A DNA stretch of 64,000 nucleotides from Alitta virens (taxonomy: Eukaryota > Annelida > Polychaeta > Phyllodocida > Nereididae). The notes beneath the pieces are model-generated. The model was not told where the DNA came from, ran no database searches, and saw only the letters and a list, made by a program, of their open reading frames with translations. Within the stretch, counting starts at the first letter, position 1. Each line of letters opens with the position of its first letter. A program made the position numbers and the translations under genes. Below are positions 32,700-46,600 of this stretch, in pieces. Where the stretch lies: positions 31,783,720 through 31,847,719 of the forward strand of contig OW028585.1 of the NCBI GenBank assembly GCA_932294295.1. The letters run 5' to 3'.

Positions 32700-33989
32700 C
32701 TGAATTGGTGAAGATGACTAGTAGATGTTATTCCTATAAAAAATTTTCACTGGGGGCGACCGCACGAGGGTAATCAGGATTACCTCGATCTGGTGGCATC
32801 CATCTTGTGTCTCGATTCACAGGTAACATGTCATTTTTAACCCATTTCTATGAAGAATTGATGCATGTGTAATGGCGACATACTAAGTCATAAAACAGTA
32901 AGGCATATAGGCCTATTACAAGTGTTATTGCCGCATAAAATGGTCTAATTTGCAGAAATATGACAGAAAGTGCTACGATAATTCGAGGGTAATCCAAACT
33001 GTTAAAGAGGGAAATCCATTTCCTAGCTTCTGTAGAATCGAGGGTAGTCATAATATTTTACGAAACAACTTAGTGCCCACAACGCCTGACACTGCCCCCC
33101 CCCCCCCCCCCCTCCCCAATCAATAAATCTTTCTTTATAATCAATCATTCAATCAATCTTTCTTTCTTTGCTTCTTAGCTTCTTTTTATTTTCTAAATCT
33201 ATCAATCTATCAATCAATCATTCAAACAATATTTAAAAAACCACACTCACTTGGATAACCATCTTTCATGCTGCTTCAGAATGTACATTCTTGTGATTTC
33301 ACTGCTCAAGCTTTTAATACTCAAGCTCTCAAGAAATATTTTTGTTTTTCTCTATTATCGTAAGATACAAGTTAGTTATTGCCCTTGTTTTCGTGTACAT
33401 GCAATGACTCGGACAAATTGCATGTGCACTCAAACGCGGGCAATAACTTCACTTCTATATATAAATACAAATCTTTGAAACAGGCTAAATTACATGGTAG
33501 GACTAGAGCATAATGAAACTTCTACTTTTCTGGAGCACTCTGTACATGTGGTGTCTTTCATTCAGAATAACGCCGGTCCATTGGACAATTACTTTGTACA
33601 ATAGGAAGCTGCATATTTATTAGCATCTTTTTTTTTTAATTATATTAAATAAATCAAGATTACCCTTGATGAAATTTGAGATTACCCTCGATAATATTTG
33701 AGATTACCCTCGATGAAATTTGAGATTACCCTCGATGAAATTTGAGATTACCTTCGAATTCCTGCATATTTCATTATGGATTACCCTCAAATTTGCATTG
33801 CCCAAATTGTATTAATCCTGATTGTGTCGAGAGACTATTGCTAATGAGTAGATTACCCAATTAATGCTCCAGTTAACTGTAGTTCAAATATTTGTCATTC
33901 ACATGCTGGTCACCAAGGTACTCAATAGATGATACCCCAAAATTATGTTGTATGTTGTGTGAGCATAAATCTGTCGAGGTAATAGTTAT
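32700..33989. other. Intergenic, simple repeats
   Basis: Poly-C (33096-33112) and AATC-rich runs (33118-33235). Scattered CGAGGGTAATC and GATTACCCTCG motifs in opposite orientations (32766, 32989, 33660-33795) suggest an old foldback element. No gene. Confidence 0.5.
33655..33765 (+). repeat. 22-bp tandem repeat (about 4-5 units)
   Basis: The unit GAGATTACCCTCGATGAAATTT is repeated with few changes. Confidence 0.8.
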
Positions 33990-34115
33990 ATATATGCTGA
34001 TACAGGGGATCGAGTTAACTAACATTTCTGTCTGTTAAATCCCAGAGGTGAAGTTAGTCAACTCCCGACTGTGAGGGATATAAGTAACGTACACTCCATT
34101 AGGCATAATTATGTA
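33990..34115 (-). repeat. Dispersed repeat R6, inverted copy
   Basis: Inverse of 10380-10515, with TCTGTTAAATCCCAGAGGTG. Confidence 0.7.
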
Positions 34116-34633
34116 TTCTGGGAACATATTATGTATTCTGGGAACCAAATAACCAGACTTTTGCTATATAAATCCTCCATACTAATTTCTGCTGCTTCTT
34201 CGTGCGGTGTAGGCAGTGCCCGTAACAAATGGCAGGATGACAAAACAAGTGGATATTTGTTTTGGATTGTACTATAGGAATAATTTCTCATTTATCTGAC
34301 CAGTGGTTCCGGTTGGCCCGCATTTCATAAAAGCTGGAGCGGACTACCGCGGGTCCGCGTTTACTTACCGTTCCACGTTTTATTCTATGCAATTTATAAC
34401 CTCGTAAACAAATGCCTAATATTTTTTTATTTGCAATTTTACCGTATCTGTTTAATAGTAATGAATAATTAAATCCAGCAGATTTTAAAAGATTCATTTT
34501 GATTAATCGGACAATAGGAATTAAAAAATATTTTTACGTTGTTTGTTTTGGGAGGTCAAAATCTTGAAGTCGAAGAAACAAAAACCAGTCATTTACTTCG
34601 TTATTTTCCTGGGAAAAGAGGGTATCAAGCAAC

Positions 34634-37600
34634 ATGATTCCTTCACAGATGGTAAGCAGCTATTTAGTTGTCTGTAATGTGGTGTATTTACTATATGTAG
34701 AGACAATGTGAACATTGGACGAGTGCCCTTTGAATTCTGAAAACTGTTTTGTCAATGACATTGTCATTAATACACGAGAATTATAATTATTGAAAGACTC
34801 TCTGATCTCATTCATAAAGAGACTCGGACGTCAGTGCCAACCTTAGACAGTTGTCCAGTGTTGTTATTCACTCGATAATCTGAAAATCTTCTGTTTCAGG
34901 AATTTGGATACCCGGGCCATTTCATCGAAAATCTTTTTTCGACAGATTCTGAGTTGTGGCTTCCCTCTGTGATGTAAGAACAATATTAAAATTAAGTAAT
35001 TTTTGATAACTAGAGACTACGTTAGGTGAGCTCACATTGGCTTCGCCATCACATTGGTTTTCGCAAATTTTCACTTTAAAGGCTGACAAAAATTGACGTC
35101 AAATCTGATTTATATAAATACTTTCAAAATATTTCATGTTGTTAACTCTCTAGGTTAATGATCACCACCTACGCCATTCTGGCGAGATTTCAAAGTACAA
35201 AAAAATGGTCAAAACAAATGATTCCGCATGGAGAAATATCGCGATATTTAGGAAAGAATTACTTTTAATGGTGCATGATAGGTGCAAACAAAGTAGAACA
35301 ATTATGTGAGTGTACGGTAAGCATACGAGGGATCTCGCTGGTGTGAAGTAAATAATTGACATCAAAGCTAAAAAGTTGCGAAGCGCTGTGACATGCGAAG
35401 CCAATGTGAGCTCACCTAGTCCTGTTTACTGTTATTAGCGATAGGGTTCCTCAATTAATCTCTAAAAAAATTTGTAGAATGTACACAGCACCTATCAGCA
35501 AAATTGCGCCTGACAGTCAGTTACAAATGAAGCATTCATAATGACGACCAGGGCGCATTCAAAATTATCTGAACGACAACAACGATGGCCCTATCCCTCA
35601 TCTACAATTGCTATTTCTTAGAATGTTTTTGATCTTCCCCCGGTCATTGTTAATATTAACGCCCGCAACTTAGCTCAAATTTGCTGATGGGTGAGCATTG
35701 TATGCAATCATTGTTGTTTTGCCAAGTTAAGGTATTTATAATTATTGTTTTCTTGTGTATTTTTAGCCACATGAAAAATGTTGTTATCGGAAACAACAAG
35801 CAGAAGACCCAAGTCATTCAGTTAGGTGTAATACCAAGGTGAGAATATTGTTAGTTAGCAAAGAAAACGAATAAATAAATGCTGAGCTCAAGTGTAAAAA
35901 ATTTACTTATTTCGATCACCCGAAGTGTAACAGTTTTATTGTAAAAAATCTATACAGGACTACTGTTTCCTCATCCTTATTAAAAATAACATCCATGTAA
36001 GCACAGTGAAAGCACTTGTCAGATTTACATTACTTTGAATCAATCAAGGCTTAGTTAACAGTGTCTATGCTGAGGCTAGGACAGGACCCCACCCATGGGC
36101 TAAATGTGTCACATGGCATGTGAACTCCAGGCAGTTTTTCATCTTATCATTATGTCTGTCTCTGACAGCCGGACGTATATATATTGACTAGACTTCAGAC
36201 TCAGTAGCACTGAGACATTGAACATTTCTACTCTTTTGCAGGTTGATACAATTTATGTTGGATAGTGACGTTCCGCTGGAACTCAGCTTAGAGTCAGCGG
36301 TTGTTCTTGGAAGTCTCGCTAAAGGGAGTGAGGAAAACATTCCTTGTCTCATCGAAGCTGGGTGCATCTCGGTACTCGTCAAAGGTAATAAGTGTAGGAA
36401 ATCACAATTAACTTCTCCGCAATGCTCTTAAATGGAGCTACTGTAAGTGTTGAAAGTGTATCCTGTGAGACACCCTGATCTGTAATTCCAATAAAGTCCG
36501 GAGAACTGTCTTTACCTTATTTATTACTGTAACGATTGTTACAGTCATACCAAAAAAATATTCAGACACTTTCAAAATTTTGTGTAACTTAAAACTGTAG
36601 TAGAAGATGATTTAGCTTAAGGCGGCATTAGATTCTATGGTATCATTTTCATATATATGTCAACAGCTGTCAGTGGCTTTGATTGCAATACATTTGCCAA
36701 TTAATTTACAAGTTGTGGTCGTAGTGCCCCCTGTAGGCTCTTGTTACTTTTTCTCCCAAATGGTGGTATCTGGGACTATATAACACATGGAAAAATTCGA
36801 CATGAAATTGTTTGTTTGTTTGTTTGTATGCTTATTTACCAGAAGAAGCATATATGCTTATCGAGCTGCTACAAAAAATGGTAGTTAAAAGCAAAATTTT
36901 GAAATTTTTTTGGAATGATATCTGGAAATATTTTTTAAATTAAGATTGTTGATAATTTATGTAAATATAAAATAATTCGTTATCGTTCTACAACATGCCT
37001 TGAATGAAACTTTCCCCACTTCAAAATGTGATGGCAGTTGTGAAATAATTTAATTCCAGATGCATGTTCGCTGATACTCTGTCATTTTTTTGCCTTGTTC
37101 TGTTCTTACAGATAGTTTTTATGTAATGGTTTTGTTTTTAAACAGGAATTACTCATACCAACCTCAAGTACGTAGAAGCTTGTTTGCGATGTCTGAGAAC
37201 ACTTTTCACAAGTTCCCTGGCTCCTGTAGACGTCATTTACCAGGTAAATTTCAAGCATTTAATATTAAACAAAATTTTGGTATATTCGAGCGGAGTCACA
37301 TTTTTGCTTTGTAATTGTGAGGATGAATAATACACATGAAATGTATTTATAAATAAATGCTTGTTACCAGATTATTGAAACAAAAATTGTTTTTGAATAA
37401 TGAGGATGAATACCATGAATTCGCATTCAACCATTATGATACAAAATTTTGGAATCTTGCTACGAAATGTCATAATATTCATGTACATGTCACACTGATA
37501 ATCATAATTATGCCAAGAAACTCCGAGCATAATAACTACTTGCAACTATCGATAAGTTCCTTTGCAATGATTCAGAACAAAGTTTAACTGAATAAGCGTA

Positions 37601-40600
37601 TATAATTCATGAACTACAGTTGCAAATGAATGTTCTTTAGTTACAAATGTCTATATTAGGTACAGTTATATGATTGTAATTCAGCTTTCCTTACTTCCAG
37701 GATCGTCATTGTATTCCTCACATGATCAGCATTATATCGGAGTCCATGTGCACTAAGGAATGTGTCACCACCATTTTGGCCAATTGTTGCCGGGTACGTT
37801 TTAGGGATAAAAAAACTAGTACAAATTTGCTTTAACAATAAAACTTATAAATGATAATGACGTGGATGAAATGACCTTCAAGTGATTTTAAAGTATTGAA
37901 GCCATCATATTCGGCAACATCTCGTCGTCTTCGTCAGTGGCCGAAAATTATGGCTTTGATATTTTAAAATCTCCTGAAGGTAAATTTATTGATTACCATG
38001 AATCTGGAGATTGGGAATCTACAGTCTAGATAATAACATACTTTTCTGTTATCTGAAGGCATACTCTGGTTGGTGGTGGGCATAATAAATAACACTATTG
38101 TACTATTATTTTGAGTTTTATAATTTTTGAAGAAGGAATAAAAACAGAAGTTTAGCTGAAGTTAAGCAGGGGTTTGAGGGCAGCAGAAAGTAAAAAACTT
38201 TTTTTATGCATTCAGATAACCAAAAACTACTGGTAATTGGCATTATTATTATAAGCTTTATTCTTATAAGATATACAGTATAAATTCAAGATTAATAACA
38301 AAAACAAAATATTTAGAAACAATGATTTGCACCAAAAAAAAGAGGGTAACAAAAACCCTAGATAATCAATTTGTGGCTAAATGTTCTATTATATCACAGA
38401 TATCTTTTTTACTCAGACTAAAGTCTTCACACAACTCATCCCTGATATGAATTAATTCCATGATTTGAACACCAATTAATTGGTCACTCTCTTAAACAGT
38501 TTTGTAGCAATTCTCTTTTACAAATTTACTAATATAGCTTGGACTACAATTAATCGCATCACGTGGCTTTATACCATACTTATTACAAACAAATCTAAAA
38601 TTTCTAGCCATTACAGACATGTCTAAACTGCTGCACATATTGAATAGAAAATTGACTATTATTTTAGATTGCTATGTGTCTTAATTCTCGTAAAATTTTA
38701 TGTTCAGACTCCAGAACACCAAGCCACGTTATGCAGCAACGGAGCAGTGGATGCCCTTGCACCCCTTCTGACGTCAAATATTTACAAAGTCCAGATGCCA
38801 ACGCTCCGTTGTCTTGCGGTCCTGTGCTACCAGAACCACCAAGTCTCGATGGCCGTTGCGTTAGGTATGATGAAAGCAATACCTTTAAATTTAAGATGTA
38901 TATTCAGGGTTCTTGTGGGTTATTACGAAGTCTGATAAAGCCTTGAGTTGAGTTGAGTTCATTTATTGGATTTGAACAATATACATAGTATTATATAGAT
39001 CACATGATATTAAACATTTAGATAATTCCAACCAGATGCACACTAATAAACGGCTAAGTACATATTAAATCCAATAATAAATAATATACATAATTTTAAG
39101 TTGTTTCTAAACTATTGTACAGGAGGTATTTTTTAACATGGTGTTTTCATGGCATTAATTGATAGGTGTTGTGGAACAATATCTGAAAAATAATTATAGA
39201 TGACAGCGCCTTTATATTATATAATTCGTGGACAAAAATTAGTACTAAATATAGGAACATGTAGTCTTACTTTATTTGTGTAAAAAGTAAGGCCTGTATA
39301 AAGTCTTACATAGTCTTATTTTGATGCAAATGTGCTTGGAAAAAAAACAGGCGATTCTGGTCTGTGTTGACCAAAGGAAGTACCATAGATCTGCCCTCTT
39401 GTGGACTTTCAGCTGCATTATGAACTTTCTTTAAATACACAAGAACTGTCGTTTATTTTATTGGCCAATATCCAGATTTTGTTTGGACGATGAAATGAAA
39501 AATATTGGTGTATATTAGTGGTCTTATTTTTCATGCGTGCATGGTATTATAATGTCTTATAAATGACTTACTTCTTATGAAGGTAAACCTGCAGGAACCC
39601 TGATATAATATTTCAGTTTTCATGTTCTATATGTGTTAATTTAAAAAGAACTTATGTATGCTCCGTTTAAATATAATTACATCATGGAATTGTCATAGAC
39701 TTATAGTCAGCTAACGCTTGGTAGTGTGACTTATTTCTTGAAAATGCGAATTATATGTACCAGCCTCCCATGACACCGCTTTAGCTTTTTGACAGACAAA
39801 CAAACACTTGAGCGACTGAAATATATTGGGAGCAAATTCGTTATTTGAATCAGTTTTTTTTACTGTATTTTTTGTTGTGTATTTACAGCTCAACACAATG
39901 GAGAGTCAATCTTAGAAATTTTGGGCCAGTTGATATCTCGCGACAAACCGATTGAAATGCAAATGGCTGGATCTAAATGGTAAGATGTATTTTAAAACAA
40001 CATACAGTTTATAGGAATGAATGTTCAGGATTTAAAAAATTTTCGCAATAAGAATGCATTAGAAAACATTGTTTATATGATTTCCTTTTTCTTATCATCT
40101 GTTAATATGATTTCCTTTCTTATTATTGCTTTGGGCTGTTCCATTTGAAAAAGAGGTGGGGGGGGGGGGTATGGACCAGAAAATGTTCAGAACCCTCTCC
40201 CCCTCACCCCTGATATCGATTTTTTGACAGACCCCTCACTCACCCCCGCTTTTTCCTGCATTAAGATATTAAGAAAATACTGGTCAACCACCCCCTTCCC
40301 CTCTTGTTCTCAGTTAAAGACCACCCCCCCCCCCCCCCTCCCTTTTTCAAACAAATTCTGGTCCACCCCCTCCGCTTCTTTTTTAAATGATGGAACAGCC
40401 CTTAACAGCATGCATGCGAAAGTTACAACAATATTTTGGTGTAAATTGTCAAAACTGTTTATACTTGAATTATGAACTGAAAGAATGTCTTAACTTCTTG
40501 TTACAGTTTCACTTACATGTGCAGAGCTGGGGCCATCGATCCTTCTGCGCCACTGGTTTCTCATAAGGTAATGTAATTTAACCGAGATTCCTGCACCAAC

Positions 40601-43600
40601 CACTAGCGTCCCGACTAGCAGAAAATTCCCTTTAGCTCATTTGGTTAGAGGGGTGGGGGCCTAGCTCAGTGGTAGCGCTCTGGGCTTCCAACCACTGGGT
40701 CCTGGGTTCAGTTCTTAGTCGAGCCTAAGTCGGATGGCTGTTTCATCCATCATCTCATTGCCATGGTCCCTGCCGGTCCTACTTAGCCCATCAGGTGCAG
40801 AAATACAGGACGTAAAGCCCTACTTAATTCGGTTAGAACATTGGTTACTCACAGCTACATCAGTTTTTCCTCATTGTTTCATAGTGCTTATTCATTTAAG
40901 AAACGTAATCATCGCCAAGTCCATGCAAACCCACTGGGGAGAAAAAGCACAACTAGAAGTCACTGATGCCATAGCAGATAAGTATTGTTTGGTGACGTCA
41001 TTTATTCTGTGATATCATCCATGTAACAATAGTGTAGTGACGTCATCCTATTGTCTTGTCATCTGCTACGGTTGTAGTGCCCCCTGTAGGCTGTGTTACT
41101 TGGACTTGCCATTACAAAATGTAATATAGGCTCTAGCAAGATAAGGTTCTGCTTCATATGATGCCACAAATTTGCTATAAATAATTTTCAATACAGCACA
41201 AAGTATGACTAAAGAACACGTAAATGTCATTGTGCAAGTTTCATTAAAGGCATGTAGTAGAACGATAAAGAATTATCTGTTGCTTTTTCTCCCACGTTGC
41301 TGCGCAACATTGTATATGAGCTTCATCTCGGCGGGATGTTGGTTGCAGGTGATGTTAACTTGGGAGTACCTTGTACTTGATGAGTTATTGTCTGTTTGGG
41401 AGCATATTGGAACATATGCAATTATATGAGTATGTGTATGCAAACATAATTGGTGTCTATGCTGAGGCAAGTAAAATGCCCCACCCATGGGGTAAATGTG
41501 TAACATGGTGTGGACTCCTAGCCTTATCATCACATCATTACATCTGCCTGGTGTGGTCGTGTACACTCCAACTCAGTTTCAGGCCAATAGCATTGAGACA
41601 TAGATGTAGATATTACTAGCCCGAATTGTGGAACTCAAGATATCTTTATCTATTGCAGACGCTTCCGGCTTTGGTCAGAATGTGTAAACAGGACAAGACT
41701 TGGGAGGAAAGAGTCGATGGGGCGGAGACGCTCGCATATTTGATCGAGACCGACCTCAACTTACAGAGAATGGCGGCAATAAGCGACCACATCATTACGA
41801 CTCTCGCGGAATACTTTCGGTACCCTGGTTGCCCACCAGATGTCAGTCTGATGCCAACGAAAAAGGTGAAATTAAGAGACTCATTTATACATATTACCTA
41901 TTTATAGTATTTAGTCAGGTGGACTGGATGAAGTTGTTTGTTTCCGATTTCCAACTGAGTTCTTTTGTTCCTTATTTATTGTGAAATCATTTTATTAAGC
42001 ACAGTGTATTGTTGCATTCTGATGATTAATTAATTGGCCTTATCTTCACTGTCAAATTGCTTGCTACCCCTATAGCATTGTCAGCATTACTCCCTATGAT
42101 TTATCATCTCCCCAGACTAGGTGATTTCACTGCATTGGGGTATCAGCGCCAAATGCAGGTCATCTACTGCCCCTTGGAGTTCAATGTAGTGGCAAACAAA
42201 ACTAAATTCTTTAAATATTACCTAGTCTGAGGTTGTACTGCTTTTCACAGCACTGGAACCTATCACAATATATTCTAATGGTTAGTATAAAGTCATTTAT
42301 AATGCTGAATTCCTTACTCCCCCACTGTGCCTCCCCCGAAATCAGTCGCTCTGTGACAGTCACATTGCCTAAATGATACGAGCGGCTCTTTTCAGTCTGC
42401 CCCCTCGCCTTGCTCTGCAAGGTCAGCATTAAATGAGGGTCTGACGATTTATACTGCTGTAATATTAAAGATGAATACTTGCAATAAATTTACTGTGTGG
42501 TTTTGATGAATATATTTTGGTTTGTTCGATCAGGATGACATCACGGTAGGAAATGAATTGCGGCAAGCTGCCTTCAGAGCGTATGCATCGCTTGGTGCAA
42601 ATGACGAAGAAATACGGAAACGGGTAGGGGTAACCGTAATCACAACCAGAAATAAGTTGCTGTATAATATGAAAACGCAATATCAGAATAAATTCAGTGT
42701 TTCCGAGTTGAATGTAAGTTGCTATGATTTATCACCACTGTTGAAAAGTAAACTGACAAGGAACGAAAATAAATGTTGAACTAATAACATTCAATTTGAG
42801 AAATAGAATATTCTTTTATTCGTTTCAGATCATCGAAACTGAGAATCTTATGGAGCACATTGTTAATGGTTTGTCTGATCCAGTGACGAAGGTCCAATTA
42901 GCAGCGTTACGTTGCATGCACAGTTTGTCGAGATCGGTTCAACAGTTGAGGACAAGTTTCCAGGACCATGCAGTTTGGAAGCCTTTGATGAAGGTGCGGT
43001 TGCTAGGATATGGTTGCTAGGATATGGTTGCTTGCAGGGTTCGTATGGGCTGTGGAGATCCCGGAAAAGTCTTGGAAATTAGAAAACCGTGATTTCCAGT
43101 TCCTTAAAGTCCTGAATTTTTGTTGGGGTACTTGAAAAGTCATGGAAAAAAACTAAGATTCTTTTTATGTAAATAATTCCGTGGTTGATGAAACAAGTGC
43201 TCGTCTTATGGTAGAGAAACCTACGGGTTGGTAAGGCTGCTAAGGCGCTTGCCGAAACGAATATTGCGTGATTGCTTGCACAAATATTGGTGCTGTGAAC
43301 TAAAAAAATATTTTTAATAAAATTGTTTAATGAATAAATCTTGAAGCGGCACTGTCTGTCAAATTTGCGATTTTGTAAGAATCAATCAAATAGTTCATAA
43401 ATAACCTTTATTAATTAAGGCACACTAAATTTGTGTGATCTAATGATTTTATCAGACATTAATTACTTAAAAAGAAATTATACATTGAGAGAAAATCCAG
43501 ACCAAAACATAGGAAACGCAATGGAAATGACATCATCACCATTGTTCAGTATTGTGACGTCATCACTGGGTTTGTTTACGTATTGAGTTTTTGATGGCAT

Positions 43601-46600
43601 GAAAAACTAATATTTATATTATTTATTGTAAATTAAAACTAAATTGTGCAAAAGTGGGTATGTAATGGTGAAAAATATCATGAGACAAGAAGGCAGTGTT
43701 GATTTATATCATTATTTTAATGTGCAAATTTGACAGACTTTTAAATAGTCAAAGTTACATCTTGTGCATGAACTTTTTGTATTTTGTTAAAACGCTTGCG
43801 ATATTTTGTACAGATCTTGACAAACGCTCCTGACGACGTTTTGATCGTTGCTTCGTCTACTCTGTGCAACCTTCTTTTGGAATTTTCTCCGAGCAAAGAG
43901 CCAATTATGGAAACGGGAGCCATTGAATTATTAGTCAACTTGACGAAGCAAGACGATCCGTCTCTTAGATTGAATGGAATCTGGGCGCTGATGGTAAGAA
44001 TAGAATTGAATATAATAGAGGCTCTGTAAGAATAGAATGGAATATTATGTTGGTATCGAGAATGATATAGAATACAATAGAAGAGTAGCATCTGATAGTA
44101 TCTATAAATAGAACAGAATAGAGTAGTAGAAATTCATGGAATATAATAGAATCATAGATTAGAGAATATTGGTATGGAATAGAGATACATCAAATAGCAT
44201 GTACATACTTGTCGTCGATAATAAAATATAATGTTTTGTGCGTAACAAATAAAACTGAAATTGTGGAATTGAACAGAGTAGAATTAACTTTATTGCTTAA
44301 AGAATAAGTTAGCTATAGAATAGAATGGATTATATTTATATGTTAAAAAAAGGTACAGAATTATTAGCTTTCAATGAGTGGAATATGATTATTATGAGGT
44401 AATGTGAAACTTCAAGACTGTAGTTCAGTTTCTATATCTTTTTAAAAAAACTATTTTTTCATAACTTCTTTGCAGAACATGGCGTTCCAAGCGGAACAGA
44501 AAATCAAGAGTCAAATCTTGAGTTCACTCGGACCCGACCAACTATTCCGACTTCTGTCCGACTCCAATGTTGATGTTCTGATGAAGACGCTGGGTTTACT
44601 GAGGAATCTGTTATCTAATAAACCTGTACGTAAAACTATTTCAGCTTTCATATCATGCGTAATACGTTTTTAGCCGTCATTTTTTTCCCTGACAGATTTT
44701 TTTTAACATAAAAGAGTACAGAATTTAGGACTGAAAATATATATGTGTTTATTATGCTCCAGTACAAGTCTAAGCTTATGCAGCTGAAGCTACAATGCAT
44801 AAGTAAAATAAATTAAATGGAATTGTTAGGCTAAATGCTAAACACTATGTAGATGTCGCATAAGTTAGATGTTATTAGTGATGATCGAATTATTGATATC
44901 ATGTACAATTTCATCTTATATCATGTAATCTCATGGAAAAATGTTTCTGCGCACTCCCCCATTATTTACTACAATGAGGTTTGGTTTCATAAATAATTTG
45001 GTAATTTAAGTTCTTTTCGACCGATATATTTTGCAGTGTGCTTGATAAGGTCAGCGACAACTTTGCAAATTAGACTGCTCTTATTAAGTACTATGAAAAA
45101 ATACAATTGGGAGGATATAAATTGTAACTGGTGGGCAAAACCTTTTGTCCACTACTGTATTATTTATTCATATCATGTTTTTGTTTTGTCGATGTATGTC
45201 TGTATGATTGGAAGATGCTCGAACTTGATATTCACTAATCAGAATTTTTTTTCTTTTCTGATTATTTGATAAGTTAGCCACTATTGGGATATTGTCATAC
45301 TGAATACAGCAAGATTTTTATTTTTTTTTCCCTGTATAACATGTGCATATTGAACTTCGGATATACTAATTGGATTGTTATTTCCTTTTACAACAACTTC
45401 CTTTATTTATTTGGTGTATAAGACTATATAGAATGTTTCTTGTAGAGGGGTGGGGGGGAGGGGTCACAATTGCAGCCTGTGTAGGCTCTGGTGATGCATC
45501 CTAAATTCTTGTTGTTGTAAAATATGACATATACTTGCTTGGAATCTTCATGGATTTGAAAATAATATATTTATCTTATTTATCTTATAAGTAATACTTT
45601 TATTTTTACTTTTCAGCACATAGACGACATAATGCGAGTGCACGGCACAAAAATCATGCAGGCCGTGATTTTAATATTAGAAGGGGATCATCTCGCACAT
45701 GTCAAGGAACAGGTGAGATACTTCAGGTCTTTATTCAATATTCACTGATTAAATGTGTGTAATTTGAGTACAAGCAATCATTTTCTTGTGTACAATTTAT
45801 TTCTATGAATCGCAATCTTTCAAAATAAAATCCTTGGTAAAAGGGAACAGGACTTTTCGCTCGTGTTAGACAAAAAAATTGATAAATTATGTTGACATTG
45901 TGACTATAACTGACAGATAGTATTATATGTTTGAGTTGAATATTTGATCGTCAGTTATACGGTAAAAATATCAAATGAGTTGACTTATGGTTGTTGCTGA
46001 CAAGCATGAAAAATGTTGTGTTGCAAATTCTGATTAATTGTTTTATAATATGATGACCTTATTGTGTTAAATGTGGTTAACAAACTTGAATGCCAAATTT
46101 CCAAAGCCATTCTTGATTTCTTTAATGTCTCATGTATACACCAGAGGGCAAATAATTGTGACGATGACGCCACCTTCAGGCAGTCACATCAACTACACGT
46201 TATGTTTAATGGTATGATATTATGTAAACCTGAAGTCTTGATAGCAGCAAGAATATGCCATAGAAAACTGTGATAGGTTATCATAATGCAATTGGATTGA
46301 TGTTTAAATGCACTGCTATGTATTTCTGGTGAAAAAACAACATATTTCTTATTTCTAGGCGTTGTGCATACTAGCTAACGTGGCAGATGGAGACTATGCC
46401 AAAGATGTTATAATGCAAAACGAAGACGTGTTAAAGAAAGTCATGAATTATATGGTAAGATATTGCTCATCATGTCATCATTATGTCTGCTTTGGCAAGG
46501 GATATTGGAGCATAAGTTGAGACTATAAGTTGGAGAAGCAACTTGCTAAGGCTATGGTTAATTTTAGCTTGAAACAATTGATTTGTTTAGCATTACAGCT

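Noticed and set aside
34288..34497. A possible divergent gene upstream of ARMC8
   Set aside because: Only a short minus-strand frame with no splice or domain support.
35162..35404. An 80-codon minus-strand frame in ARMC8 intron 2
   Set aside because: It is contained in a MITE with inverted termini, and the peptide has no family features.
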